The notes under the pieces: generated by a model | Databases searched by the model: none | What the model was told of the DNA's origin: nothing | The model's input: only the letters and a program-made list of their open reading frames with translations | DNA from: an uncultured Spirochaetales bacterium | Lineage (GTDB): Bacteria > UBP6 > UBA1177 | DNA length: 64,000 bases | Assembly: GCA_902774115.1 (NCBI GenBank) | Contig: CACYHH010000005.1 | Coordinates: 62,001 to 126,000 of the forward strand | Reading direction: 5' to 3' | Translations under genes and position numbers: made by a program | Part shown: one piece after another, positions 24,188 through 33,597 of the stretch | Layout: each line of letters starts with the position of its first letter | How positions within the stretch are numbered: position 1 is the stretch's first letter

Positions 24188-24216
24188 TTGACATTCCGGC
24201 AAAATAACAATAAGCC
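24188..24216 (+). promoter_or_regulatory. Weak candidate promoter of the rubrerythrin gene
   Basis: A perfect TTGACA at 24188-24193 is present, but at 17 bases spacing the -10 reads TAAGCC, a poor match. It is the best plus-strand signal in the divergent region 24129-24288. Confidence 0.3.
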
Positions 24217-24288
24217 TTTCAAGTATGCGGTTTTGTCAGAAAATTGTTTCTGGCAGATCTTTTGGTTTGAAATTAAGAGGAGGAAGTT

Positions 24289-24882
24289 ATGACAAAAAGA
24301 TTCGTCTGCAAGGTTTGCGGTTATGTTTATGAAGGTGAAAGCGCTCCGGAAAAATGCCCGGTATGCAAAGCTCCGTCAACAATGTTCGAAGAAATCAAGG
24401 ACGAGCTCAAACTCGCCGCTGAGCACGAGTTCGGTGTTTACGAAAAGACTGTAAAAGACAATGCTAATGTTTCAGAAGAAGACAAAAAATTCATCCTTGA
24501 GCAGCTCAAGGCAAATTTCACCGGCGAGTGCTCCGAAGTCGGAATGTATCTCTGCATGGCAAGAATCGCTCACAGGGAAGGTTATCCGGAAATCGGTCTC
24601 TACTGGGAAAAGGCTGCTTTCGAAGAAGCTGAGCACGCTGCAAAATTCGCTGAACTTCTCGGCGAGACTCTTGAGCCGAACATGAAAAATTCGACCAAGG
24701 CAAACCTTAAATGGCGTGTTGACTGCGAATTCGGTGCAACGGCAGGCAAAGTCGAGCTTGCAACACGCGCAAAACAGAACGGTCTTGACGCAATCCACGA
24801 CACAGTTCACGAGATGGCTCGCGACGAAGCACGTCACGGCAAAGCTCTCAAAGGACTTCTTGAAAGATACTTCGGGAAATAG
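24289..24882 (+). CDS. Rubrerythrin with N-terminal rubredoxin domain (reverse type)
   Basis: This 197-residue protein detoxifies hydrogen peroxide in anaerobes. A rubredoxin domain comes first: [10 protein letters not shown] and CPVCKAPS give the four Cys ligands of one iron (about 6-35). A ferritin-like four-helix domain follows, with the diiron ligands in [19 protein letters not shown] and DEARHGKAL (ExxH motifs). The rubredoxin-first order is the 'reverse' rubrerythrin type known from anaerobes such as clostridia, acting as NADH-linked peroxidase. AAGAGGAGGAAG provides the ribosome site. It appears monocistronic, ending against a convergent gene. Confidence 0.93.
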   Translation: MTKRFVCKVCGYVYEGESAPEKCPVCKAPSTMFEEIKDELKLAAEHEFGVYEKTVKDNANVSEEDKKFILEQLKANFTGECSEVGMYLCMARIAHREGYPEIGLYWEKAAFEEAEHAAKFAELLGETLEPNMKNSTKANLKWRVDCEFGATAGKVELATRAKQNGLDAIHDTVHEMARDEARHGKALKGLLERYFGK

Positions 24883-24888
24883 TCTTTA

Positions 24889-24972
24889 GCGCCGAAAATC
24901 CTGTCGAAATTTCGAAATGTCGAAACATCGAAATATCGACGGCGCAAATTATCGCGACGATGTTACGGCGCA
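24889..24972. repeat. TCGAAA short-repeat element between convergent genes
   Basis: GCGCCG at 24890 and CGGCGC copies near 24940 and 24970 bound a run of TCGAAAT-type words (TCGAAATTTCGAAATGTCG, then more). It fills the gap between convergent rubrerythrin and carboxypeptidase genes, as a similar element does at 22436. Confidence 0.5.
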
Positions 24973-26724
24973 TTACAACCAATTCTTGACATCATTGAAA
25001 AGTTTTTCAGGCTGATTCACCGGAACGCTGTGCGAACTTTCGGGGTAGAAGGGGAATGTAACAAGAACCGACTGACCGTCTGAGAAGTTGACGGTAAATG
25101 AGTTTTCTTCGGTATCAACGCCTGAAACTCCGTCGAAACATTTGAGCGATTCGGGAATTCCTTTCGAGTAGATAATGATATCCTCTTCCGCCTGCGTGAT
25201 GAAAGTTTTTACAGACCTGATGTTTTCAAGGAACATTTCGCCGTTCACGGTATCGTAATGGTCGATCGCCGCGCCGGAAAATGTAAAATTGATTTCGTAG
25301 CTTAAACTGACGAAGTATTCGTCATAAGTCGGCAGTTCACCGAAAACACTTTCAAAATTTCCGGTTGAAAGCGGTTTTGCGTTTCTCTGTTCCATACGTG
25401 ATTTCGCTATGATTTTTTCAATTTCAGGAAGATTTTCAAAAGCCGGATTCAGCACCGGATTCCTTAAATTTCTGTTCGCTGAACTGTATCTGAACGCTCC
25501 GCCGCGGTTTTCAGCGTAAAGTCCGTTGATTTTTTTAGGGTCGTTCAGGATAAATTCGCCGAACATCGGCATCTGAAGCATTTTTGCCGTTCCGACATCG
25601 GTGTAGTCAAAAAGCCAGTTTAACGGTCTGCGGTAAGAGTAATAATCGCGTCCCGCTCTCTGAACATAGTAGAGCGCGTTGTTGTGTTTCGAGCAGTTAT
25701 GGCTGCTGCATTTGCTGAACGTAACGCCTGTTTCCTCTTCAATGATGTAGAGAGGACTGCCGTCTGCTTCAAGGAGTTCTCCTTCAGCATCGAACTGTTC
25801 CTGACCTGCAACGAGCGGCTGGATCAGGATTTGTCTGCCGAACTGTTTCGCGACGGCATCTTTTGAAGGCATTCCCTCAATCGACGGGTCAATTTCCCTG
25901 AAGTGCGCCGCAATCTCGTCAAACAGCGTTTTATCGTAGAAAACTCTGTTGTTTTCGGCATAATCAGCAACGTTGAGCAGAATATTGAGGATCGCCGTGG
26001 ACCTTGTTCCGCCGTAACTTTCCCCGGCAAGTACGACCGGATTCGCTTTAAGGGCAGGGTGGCTTCCCATGAAACGGAGGATAACGCGGATAAAGTCTGC
26101 CGCGTCGGCGAAAACATTGAAATTCGATGCCGAAAAATAGCCGCTTCTGGCAAAATCATCGGTCGGATCGTCAACGATTCCGTAAGAAAATCCGGTCTGC
26201 CGCGCGTCAACGTAAAGCAGATTTCCTAATTGTGTCCAGCTTGACTCGTTTTCGGCAAAACCGTCCTCGGAAAAAGCCTGGTCTCCCGTTCTTTTCGCCG
26301 TGTTGTAAAGGAAAACGATCGCCGATGCAGAGCCCGGTCCGCCGTTGTAAAAAACAAAAAGCGGTTTTTCTTCCGGATTTTCGTCGGCAGGCTGGAAATT
26401 ATACCACATCATGGCTTTGCCGGTTGTGTTCTGGTCATATTTTTTCAGCATATAATCAACACTTTCGAGAGCGATGAAGCCTGATTCGTAGTTTAAACCT
26501 TCTGCAATGACGATATCGTGGTCCGGTTCTGTATCGCCGCTGTCGTTATCGGGATTGCCGCTCTCTTCGTCGGCTGTTTCCGTATCGTCGTCTGTATAGT
26601 TCTGATCGTTGTCTTCAGACCACGGATCGCTGTCGGAATCGGTAACCGGGCCGGTTTTTGAAGAGTTGCTGCACGAAACAGAGAAGAAAATAATAATTGT
26701 CAGAAAAAAGAGGATTTTTTTCAT
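24973..26724 (-). CDS. Serine carboxypeptidase (peptidase S10) lipoprotein
   Basis: This 583-residue lipoprotein (lipobox SVSC, Cys 18) has an acidic linker (about 24-70) and a peptidase S10 alpha/beta-hydrolase domain. Family marks are FYNGGPGSAS (oxyanion loop), VDARQTGFSYG, and GESYGG with nucleophile Ser236; the C-terminal SHSVPVNQP holds the catalytic His. It would trim C-terminal residues of peptides outside the cytoplasm. S10 enzymes are less common in bacteria than in fungi and plants. Start chosen at the second ATG, after GGAG in ATGGAGATCAAAATG. It starts 12 bases after the DHH gene stop, so is probably cotranscribed. Confidence 0.92.
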   Translation of the reverse strand: MKKILFFLTIIIFFSVSCSNSSKTGPVTDSDSDPWSEDNDQNYTDDDTETADEESGNPDNDSGDTEPDHDIVIAEGLNYESGFIALESVDYMLKKYDQNTTGKAMMWYNFQPADENPEEKPLFVFYNGGPGSASAIVFLYNTAKRTGDQAFSEDGFAENESSWTQLGNLLYVDARQTGFSYGIVDDPTDDFARSGYFSASNFNVFADAADFIRVILRFMGSHPALKANPVVLAGESYGGTRSTAILNILLNVADYAENNRVFYDKTLFDEIAAHFREIDPSIEGMPSKDAVAKQFGRQILIQPLVAGQEQFDAEGELLEADGSPLYIIEEETGVTFSKCSSHNCSKHNNALYYVQRAGRDYYSYRRPLNWLFDYTDVGTAKMLQMPMFGEFILNDPKKINGLYAENRGGAFRYSSANRNLRNPVLNPAFENLPEIEKIIAKSRMEQRNAKPLSTGNFESVFGELPTYDEYFVSLSYEINFTFSGAAIDHYDTVNGEMFLENIRSVKTFITQAEEDIIIYSKGIPESLKCFDGVSGVDTEENSFTVNFSDGQSVLVTFPFYPESSHSVPVNQPEKLFNDVKNWL

Positions 26725-26736
26725 TTTGATCTCCAT

Positions 26737-27702
26737 TTATAGTTTGACTCTGCCGTTTGCAATCGCAACCCCTGTCCGGAAAATGTTTTCCTGATCGAAG
26801 TCTTTTGCGTTCGGTATTCTGCCGCCTGCCATATCAAGGTGACCGCCGCCGGAGCCGACTCCTTCAAGAAGTTTCTGTACAGCGGTGTTTGCCGGAATTT
26901 CGGGGATCTTGCTGCGGACGCAGAATGAAATTCCTTCAACTGACTGTGCCGAAAGAACGGCGAATTTTATCTCTTCAGCTGAAAGGATGTAGTCTGCAAG
27001 AATTGCCAGAAGGTCTTTGTTGCAGCCGTCTGGAAAGTGGCAGTATGCGAAGTTTCCTTTGACGCGGAGTTTTTCGAGAAGATATCTGTATTGCCTGAAA
27101 TCGTCGAGTTTTATCGAGTTTTTTACGAGCGAATTGACTAAATTGACATCGCTCACATTGTAAAGCATCGCAACGGTTTCGATGTCGAGCGGGCTCGCAT
27201 TCCGCGTGAACTGGTGCGTATCGAAGACTATTCCTGTGTGAAGCGCGGTCGCGACTTCTCTGCCCGGTTCGAGCATAAGTTCGGCAAAGTACGAAAAAAT
27301 GATGCTGGCGCACGCACCGTAGTCGCTTCTGATGTCGCAGAATTCAAGGTCTTCGTGTTCTATTCCGGGATGGTGGTCGATTACGGCTGCTACATTTCCC
27401 TTCAGAGCGGTGACGTTTTTATTCTTTTTGTTTGCATCGACGATGACGATCGTGTCTTCGTCGTTGAGTTCATATTTGTAGTGCGGAAGTATCGGTATAT
27501 TCAGCTTGTCGATCATCTTCTGGAGCGAATCCCGCAGAATGTCGCCGTGAAATATTATGTTTGACTCTATTTTGAAGTTTTTCAGGAGATACTGCAGCGC
27601 AAACGCCGAAGCGACCGCATCGTGATCGGGATAGTTGTGTGTCTGAATGAATATCCGCTTTTTGTTTTTAAGAGTTTTGATCAGTTTTTTTATTTTCTGC
27701 AT
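26737..27702 (-). CDS. DHH-family phosphoesterase (NrnA-like)
   Basis: This 321-residue protein has an N-terminal DHH domain and C-terminal DHHA1 domain. Metal-binding motifs are THNYPDHDAVAS, VDAN, VIDHHPG and HTGIVFDTHQF; the DHHA1 substrate loop is GSGGGHLDMAGG. NrnA-type enzymes hydrolyse nanoRNA or pAp in the cytoplasm; single-strand nuclease or cyclic-dinucleotide phosphodiesterase activity is also possible in this family. There is no membrane segment, so it is not a GdpP type. Its ATG lies 35 bases inside the end of the mechanosensitive-channel gene and has only a weak ribosome site, suggesting coupling. Confidence 0.88.
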   Translation of the reverse strand: MQKIKKLIKTLKNKKRIFIQTHNYPDHDAVASAFALQYLLKNFKIESNIIFHGDILRDSLQKMIDKLNIPILPHYKYELNDEDTIVIVDANKKNKNVTALKGNVAAVIDHHPGIEHEDLEFCDIRSDYGACASIIFSYFAELMLEPGREVATALHTGIVFDTHQFTRNASPLDIETVAMLYNVSDVNLVNSLVKNSIKLDDFRQYRYLLEKLRVKGNFAYCHFPDGCNKDLLAILADYILSAEEIKFAVLSAQSVEGISFCVRSKIPEIPANTAVQKLLEGVGSGGGHLDMAGGRIPNAKDFDQENIFRTGVAIANGRVKL

Positions 27703-28954
27703 TTAATTTACCGCCGAGTTTTTCCGCAACAATCTGAATGTCATGCCAGCCAGGCTGCTGGTAAAGTCTGAGACCGAAAAATACCGCCGTCGAGATGAGG
27801 TGGTCGAAAATATCGGATTGAACGGCTTCGTAGTCCGCCCATTCCGTCGCTTTGGTGAAAGCGTAAATCTGAAGAGGAAGTCCGTGTTCCGTCTGAGGCA
27901 TCTGACGAACCAGAAGCGTAAGGTCATGTCTCAGCAGATCGTTGTGCAGAAGATACTGTTTCGCATATTCGCGGAAAGTTCCGATATTGGTGAGCCTTCG
28001 CATATTTACGGGTGCCGAGACGTCTGCATTTGCGTTCCACTGCTCGATTTCAGCTTTTTTCGCCTTGATATAACCGGCTATAAGGTCGATTTTGCCGAGT
28101 TTTTCTATTTCTTCGTCTGTCAGTCTGCGGACAGATGAAACATCGAAAAGCATGTTTCTGCTGATTCTTCTGCCGCCTGATTCGACCATACCGCGCCAGT
28201 TGATGAAACTCTCTTCCATGAATTTATGGGTCGGTATGTTGGCGATCGTTTTATCCCAGTTCTGGATTTTTACAGTGTGGAGCGCGATATCGATAACTTC
28301 GCCGTCCGCGTTGTTCTGCGGCATTACGATCCAGTCGCCTTTTCTTATCGAATTGTTCGCCGCGATCTGAAGCCCGGCGACAAAACCGAGGATCGTGTCT
28401 CTGAAAATGAGCAGGAGAACTGCCGTCATCGCGCCGAAACCGCTCAGCAGCAGAGCAGGGGATTTGTCGAGAAGAATCGAGATCATCGCGATGAAACCGA
28501 CGCAGTAGATAAGAATGAGGATTATCTGCATCAGTCCCTTGAGCGGTCTGTCCTTCGAAATTTCAAAGGTGTCGTAGATTTCGAGCATCGCTTTGTTTGC
28601 GGCGCGCAGAATGTCCATGATAACGATGATTATGATGCAGAAAGAGAGCTTTTTAAGCCAGTGACCGCCGCGCTCGAACGAAAATGCAGACCAGTAGAAA
28701 ACGAGAGCCGGGACCATGTTCACGAATTTTGAAAAGACGCCGTGATTGAAAAATACGTCATCCCACTTTGTTTTTGTCCGTGTTACTGCGAATTTTATGA
28801 TGACATCAACGATTTTTCTTGCAGCGAACGTGAGGAGCATCGCGATCAGTGAGACGATAATAAAATTGAAAAGGGCGTGCAGCAGTGAGTGAGCTGCAAA
28901 AAAAACGGAAAAAATATCGGGAGTAACGATTTCAAAAAGTGTTTTCATTTTCAC
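27668..28954 (-). CDS. MscS-family mechanosensitive channel (YbdG-like)
   Basis: This 428-residue inner-membrane protein has about five hydrophobic helices (about 30-200) and a cytoplasmic MscS domain. The pore-lining helix and following motif read SGFGAMTAVLLLIFRDTILG, then RKGDWI, and a beta domain with VKIQNWDKTIANIPTHKF. Its length and the 'SFINWRGMVESGGRRI' block match the YbdG-type group rather than small MscS. It would release solutes on osmotic downshock. GGAGGTG precedes the ATG. It is the first gene of a three-gene minus-strand unit with the DHH phosphoesterase and carboxypeptidase. Confidence 0.9.
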   Translation of the reverse strand: MKMKTLFEIVTPDIFSVFFAAHSLLHALFNFIIVSLIAMLLTFAARKIVDVIIKFAVTRTKTKWDDVFFNHGVFSKFVNMVPALVFYWSAFSFERGGHWLKKLSFCIIIIVIMDILRAANKAMLEIYDTFEISKDRPLKGLMQIILILIYCVGFIAMISILLDKSPALLLSGFGAMTAVLLLIFRDTILGFVAGLQIAANNSIRKGDWIVMPQNNADGEVIDIALHTVKIQNWDKTIANIPTHKFMEESFINWRGMVESGGRRISRNMLFDVSSVRRLTDEEIEKLGKIDLIAGYIKAKKAEIEQWNANADVSAPVNMRRLTNIGTFREYAKQYLLHNDLLRHDLTLLVRQMPQTEHGLPLQIYAFTKATEWADYEAVQSDIFDHLISTAVFFGLRLYQQPGWHDIQIVAEKLGGKLNAENKKTDQNS

Positions 28955-29014
28955 CTCCGGATCAAAAACGGCGGATTATAACGATTTTTTCTGGAATTGA
29001 AATTAAAGAAAAAA

Positions 29015-30130
29015 TTACGGTTCGGTCGGATCTGAAGGGTCGCTTGGATCAGTCGGGTCACTTGGATCAGTCGGATCTACAGTCGGATCAGTCGGATCTA
29101 TGGTTGGTTCCGTTGGCTCGGTTGTCGGATCGTTTCCGAACGGAAATTCATCACATGCGTCGCCGATACCGTCGCCGTCGCTGTCACGCTGGGATCCGTT
29201 GAAAATATCAATGCAGTTGTCTTTGCAGTCAAGAACTCCGTCACCGTCGGTATCGGTTTCGGGAACTCCGCAGCCGCAGATGCCCTTGTCTGTTGTTTTT
29301 GTTTCGTCGTCAGGACATTCATCGCAGACATCGCCCCTGCCGTCACCGTCGGAATCTTCCTGACCGGCATTTGCGTGGTTCGGACAGTTGTCATCGTTGT
29401 TTAAAACTTTGTCGCCGTCGATATCCGGGTCACATGCGTCGCCGACACCGTCCTCGTCCATATCCGGCTGTTTTGATGAGAAGAAATTTCCTTCTTTCGG
29501 ATTATAGATATCGACGCAGTTGTCTTCGATGTTGCTGACTCCGTCGCCGTCTATATCTTCGTCGCAGATGTCGCCGGTCCCGTCGTTGTCAAGATCTACC
29601 TGATTCTTATTTACGTCAAGCGGACAGTTGTCAACGCAGTCAAGTATCGTGTCACCGTCTTTATCACCTTCATCGGCGGTTCCGCAGCCGCATATTCCGG
29701 GAGCCGTTTTTGCCGGATCCAATGGGCATCCGTCCTCGCTGTCAAGAACTCCGTCGCCGTCGCTGTCTGCGTTCGGATCATTGTCGTTTATCGGTGCGTC
29801 TTCATCGGTTTCCGGTCTCTCTTCATCTCTTCCCGGACGCCAGCTGTCATCATCCGGTCTTTCGTCGGGATCGTCTTCTTCTCCGTTCCAGCCGTCGCCG
29901 CCGCTGCCGCCGTCATTGTCGTTTGAAGGTCTTTCGCTGTCGTCGTCTCTTCCGGGTCTTTCTTCGTCGGTCTTTTCGTTATCGGAATCGTCCGATACTT
30001 CATCGGAATCATCTTCCTGCGAATTTACGTCCACATTCTCGAAACTTCCGGAACTTACGAGCTTCGTTGTTTCCAGACATCCGAAAAAGAAAAATGGAAG
30101 AAAAATTGCGAAAATCACTGTTTTTTTCAT
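29015..30130 (-). CDS. Thrombospondin type 3-repeat calcium-binding lipoprotein
   Basis: This 371-residue lipoprotein (lipobox FFGC, Cys 18) has an acidic, Arg-containing linker (about 35-120, EERPGRDDDSERP) and about seven thrombospondin type 3 repeats (about 120-330) of the DxDGDGVxDxxDxCP type that bind calcium, with paired cysteines (CGCG, CPDDE). The C-terminus is a proline-rich tail of TDP/SDP repeats with no following domain. That order (repeats then tail) differs from neighbours, where the stalk precedes the domain. It may be a surface or matrix protein. GAGG precedes the ATG. The function is unknown. Confidence 0.85.
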   Translation of the reverse strand: MKKTVIFAIFLPFFFFGCLETTKLVSSGSFENVDVNSQEDDSDEVSDDSDNEKTDEERPGRDDDSERPSNDNDGGSGGDGWNGEEDDPDERPDDDSWRPGRDEERPETDEDAPINDNDPNADSDGDGVLDSEDGCPLDPAKTAPGICGCGTADEGDKDGDTILDCVDNCPLDVNKNQVDLDNDGTGDICDEDIDGDGVSNIEDNCVDIYNPKEGNFFSSKQPDMDEDGVGDACDPDIDGDKVLNNDDNCPNHANAGQEDSDGDGRGDVCDECPDDETKTTDKGICGCGVPETDTDGDGVLDCKDNCIDIFNGSQRDSDGDGIGDACDEFPFGNDPTTEPTEPTIDPTDPTVDPTDPSDPTDPSDPSDPTEP

Positions 30131-30220
30131 CTCGAAACCTCAATAAAAGTCAAAAAAACGAAAAATTTTAATGATTTCTGAATAAAAGGCAAGTAAAGAA
30201 TGATATGTTTTTTGCCAATC

Positions 30221-30249
30221 TTGACGGAAAGCGCTTTGAGTTGTAATAA
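30221..30249 (+). promoter_or_regulatory. Candidate promoter of the tricorn-like protease gene
   Basis: TTGACG (30221-30226), a 17-base spacer and TAATAA (30244-30249), about 40 bases upstream of the ATG at 30289. Five of six and four of six consensus matches respectively. Confidence 0.6.
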
Positions 30250-30288
30250 TGCGGCGGAGAGGGAATAAAAAGGTTATTCGGAGGTCTT

Positions 30289-33200
30289 ATGAAAAGGTTT
30301 TTTGCTTTAATTTCACTTGTTTTTTTATTTGTTTCATGTCAGCAGCTCGACAATTTTCTGGGGATCGAGACAAAAAAGAATGTCGAAAAACCCGTTAACA
30401 AAATCGTCAGTGTAGAAACGGCTGCCGATGCAGCTGCAGTTCAGGAAAACGGGAATCTGCTTAACTGGATGCGCTATCCCGCGATTTCTCCCGACGGAAG
30501 CGAGATCGCTTTCGCGTTCATGGGCGACATCTACATCGTTCCGGCAAAAGGCGGTTTTGCCCGTGCTCTGACTTCGGCTCCTTCCTACGAATCGAGGCCG
30601 GTCTGGGCGAACAGCGGAAAAACTCTTGCTTTTGCAAGCAGCCGCTTCGGAAACCTCGATATTTTCACGATTTCAAGAAACGGCGGAAACGCGAAAAGGC
30701 TCACTTTCCATTCGGCGAACGACAATCCGATGGCTTTTTCGCCCGACGATTCGCTTGTTTATTTCAATTCGCCGAGAACAGGCACAAAGGAAAGCTCGCT
30801 TTTCCCGTCAAGAAGTCTGCCGCAGCTTTACTCGGTTCCGGCCGAGGGCGGTGCCGAAAAACTCGAAATACCGTTTCCTGTCATCGATTTAAACATCAGC
30901 GCTGACGGCTCGAAATTCATCTATCACGACAAAAAAGGATACGAGAGCGACTGGCGCAAACACCATGTTTCGAGCAATGCAAGAGACCTTTGGGAATACG
31001 ATACGAAAGTCAAAAAGTTCGACAAACTCACCGATTTTGCCGGTGAAGACAGAAACCCTGTTTTCGGCGAAAACGGCGATATCTACTATCTGAGCGAGGA
31101 GAGCGGCTCTTTCAACGTCTGGAAACGCTCGGCGGCAGGCGCGAAAACGCAGCTTACAAAATTTGACACCAATCCTGTCAGATTTCTTTCAAGAAGCAAA
31201 AACGGAACTTTATGCTTTTCGTACGACGGAAAAATCTACACGATGAAAGAGGGTGAGGAACCTGCAAAACTTGAAGTTTTTTCGACTGTCGAAATGAAAG
31301 GGAACGAAGTCCGCTCGATGCTTTCCGCAGCTGACGAAGTTGCTCCGAATTCCGACGGAAGCGAGGCTGCATTAGTGCTTCGCGGCGAAATTTATGTCGT
31401 AAACACCGAAACAGGTACGACAAAAAGGATCACCGACACTCCGAACGAGGAAAGATGGGTCAGTTTCCATCCCGAAAACAGAAAACTGCTTTACTCTTCA
31501 TTCCGCGGCGGCGTCTGGAAAATTTACGAGACGACTCTCGATGACGAAAACGAACCTTACTTCTCATCTTCGACAAAAATCAGCGAGAAAGAAGTGATTT
31601 CCGGCGATTTCAACGCATTCCAGGCTTACTATTCGCCCGACGGAAAGAAAATCGCTTACCTCAAAAACAGAACCGAACTCGTTGTTTTCGATACCGAGAA
31701 AAATACTCATACGACTGTTATGGCAGGTGATAAAAATGTTTCCTACATCGACGGCGACCAGTGGTATTCGTGGTCTCCCGACAGCACGCGCCTTGCAGTT
31801 GTCTTCAACGACAGAGAACGCTGGAGCGGCGAAATCGGCATAGTCGAGGCAAAAGGCGGCGAACTTATAAACATCACGAACTCCGGAACTTTCGACGCTC
31901 TGCCGAAGTGGAGCGGAAACGGCGAATTCATCTCGTGGATAGGCGGAAAGGAGCTTTTCCTTTTCTTCCTCAACAAAAAAGGTTTCGACAATTTCCAGAA
32001 AACAAAAGAGGAAATCGATATAGAGAAAAAAGCCGAGGCTAACAAGAAAGCGGCTGCGGCCAAGAATGTTCCTTCGACACAGCAGACTCCGGCAGCGGCA
32101 AAGCCTGAAGAGAAAAAAGAACCTGCTGCTTTCGACACAGCCGAAATCGAAGACAGGATCGTCAAAGTTTCCCTCAATCCGGCAAATTATGTCGAAAATG
32201 CCGTTTCAAAGGACGGCGAAACGCTTTACTACATGAGCTATGAGCCTGCCGAAATCAGAATCGTCGCTCTTAATCTGCGCGAAAAAAGCGAAAAACAGCT
32301 TTCATCGATCCCGCATCCGAGAAACCTTGCTTTCTGGGATGATCCTCATTTTTCAATTGTTCCTGACAAAGCGGGAGCATCGCTTTTCATCCTTGCTTTG
32401 AGAAAAGCTAACAAACTTGCTCTTGCCGACGGAAAAATGAAGCCGGTAGCCCCGAATGCCGAATTTTCGGTGAACAAAAATGCGGAATATGCATACCTTT
32501 TCGAATATGTCTGGAAAACGATGAACGACAAGTTCTACGACACCGGCCTTCACGGCGTCGACTGGGCGAAATACAAGGATGAATACGCGAAATTTATCCC
32601 GTTCATCAACAACAACTACGATTTCAGCGAACTTTTGTCAGAAATGCTTGGCGAGCTCAACGTTTCCCACACAGGAAGCGGTTATATGCCCTATATGCCT
32701 ATGGGCGATTCTTCGGGAAGGCTCGGAATTTTCTACTCCTTCGACAAAAACGGCGTGAAAATCGACGAAATCATGAAAGGTGGTCCGCTCGACAAGGCTG
32801 AAAGCAAGATCAAAGCAGGGGCTGTGATCGAAAAAATCAACGGTCTTGCCGTAACTGCGGAAAGTTTCGACAAACTTTTGAACCGCACTGCCGACACGAA
32901 AGTAAGACTTTCTCTCTGGAATCCTGCAACATCGGAACGCTGGGATGAAGTTGTGAAACCGATCGGCTACAGAGCTGAATTCGAGCTTCTCTACAACAGA
33001 TGGGTTAAGATTAACCGCGAAAGAGTCGAAAAACTTTCTGAAGGAAAATTCGGCTATGTCCACATCAGAGGCATGGACGGCGAAAGTTTCAAGACGATTT
33101 TTGACGAAATCATGGGCAGATACAGCAACGCTGAAGGAATCGTCATCGACACGCGCTTCAACGGCGGAGGATGGCTTCATGACGAGCTTTCCGTTCTTTT

Positions 33201-33597
33201 CGGCGGCAAAAAATACACGCAGTACAGCCACCGCGGAGTCAAAAATTTCGGAGGTGATCCTCAGGACCGCTGGACGAAAAAGACGGTTCTTCTCGTCAAC
33301 GAAGGCAACTACAGCGACGCCCACATGTTCCCGTATGCTTACCGCGAACTCAAACTCGGAAAAATCGTCGGAATGCCGGTCGCGGGAACTGCTACGGCGG
33401 TATGGTGGCCGCTTCTTCTTGATGAATCGCTCTACTTCGGAATCCCGCAGATCGGAATTATCGGAAACGACGGAAAATATCTCGAAAACAACGAACTTGT
33501 TCCCGATTTTGTAGTGCCGCTTCTTCCGAACAACATCATCGAAGGGCGCGATCCGCAGGTCGAAAAGGCGGTTCAGGTTCTTCTTGAGGAGAAATAG
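30289..33597 (+). CDS. Tricorn-like S41 protease lipoprotein
   Basis: This 1102-residue lipoprotein (lipobox FVSC, Cys 17) has the tricorn-core arrangement: WD40/TolB-like beta-propeller blades (about 55-580, with repeated SPDG motifs such as ISPDGSEIAF and YSPDGKKIAY), a low-complexity Ala/Lys/Pro linker (about 585-610), a tricorn C1-type helical domain, a PDZ domain (about 800-885) and an S41 catalytic domain to the end. NEGNYSDAHMFPY carries the presumed nucleophile Ser, and VIDTRFNGGGWLHD is the S41 oxyanion/substrate block. It would degrade peptides outside the cytoplasm. GGAGG precedes the ATG. The next gene starts directly at its stop codon. Confidence 0.92.
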   Translation: MKRFFALISLVFLFVSCQQLDNFLGIETKKNVEKPVNKIVSVETAADAAAVQENGNLLNWMRYPAISPDGSEIAFAFMGDIYIVPAKGGFARALTSAPSYESRPVWANSGKTLAFASSRFGNLDIFTISRNGGNAKRLTFHSANDNPMAFSPDDSLVYFNSPRTGTKESSLFPSRSLPQLYSVPAEGGAEKLEIPFPVIDLNISADGSKFIYHDKKGYESDWRKHHVSSNARDLWEYDTKVKKFDKLTDFAGEDRNPVFGENGDIYYLSEESGSFNVWKRSAAGAKTQLTKFDTNPVRFLSRSKNGTLCFSYDGKIYTMKEGEEPAKLEVFSTVEMKGNEVRSMLSAADEVAPNSDGSEAALVLRGEIYVVNTETGTTKRITDTPNEERWVSFHPENRKLLYSSFRGGVWKIYETTLDDENEPYFSSSTKISEKEVISGDFNAFQAYYSPDGKKIAYLKNRTELVVFDTEKNTHTTVMAGDKNVSYIDGDQWYSWSPDSTRLAVVFNDRERWSGEIGIVEAKGGELINITNSGTFDALPKWSGNGEFISWIGGKELFLFFLNKKGFDNFQKTKEEIDIEKKAEANKKAAAAKNVPSTQQTPAAAKPEEKKEPAAFDTAEIEDRIVKVSLNPANYVENAVSKDGETLYYMSYEPAEIRIVALNLREKSEKQLSSIPHPRNLAFWDDPHFSIVPDKAGASLFILALRKANKLALADGKMKPVAPNAEFSVNKNAEYAYLFEYVWKTMNDKFYDTGLHGVDWAKYKDEYAKFIPFINNNYDFSELLSEMLGELNVSHTGSGYMPYMPMGDSSGRLGIFYSFDKNGVKIDEIMKGGPLDKAESKIKAGAVIEKINGLAVTAESFDKLLNRTADTKVRLSLWNPATSERWDEVVKPIGYRAEFELLYNRWVKINRERVEKLSEGKFGYVHIRGMDGESFKTIFDEIMGRYSNAEGIVIDTRFNGGGWLHDELSVLFGGKKYTQYSHRGVKNFGGDPQDRWTKKTVLLVNEGNYSDAHMFPYAYRELKLGKIVGMPVAGTATAVWWPLLLDESLYFGIPQIGIIGNDGKYLENNELVPDFVVPLLPNNIIEGRDPQVEKAVQVLLEEK

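Noticed and set aside
24129-24288. Peroxide- or iron-responsive operator upstream of rubrerythrin
   Set aside because: I could find no clear PerR or Fur palindrome in the divergent gap.
29628-30171. Ser/Pro-rich and Arg-rich open frames on the plus strand
   Set aside because: They are shadows of the acidic linker of the thrombospondin-repeat lipoprotein.
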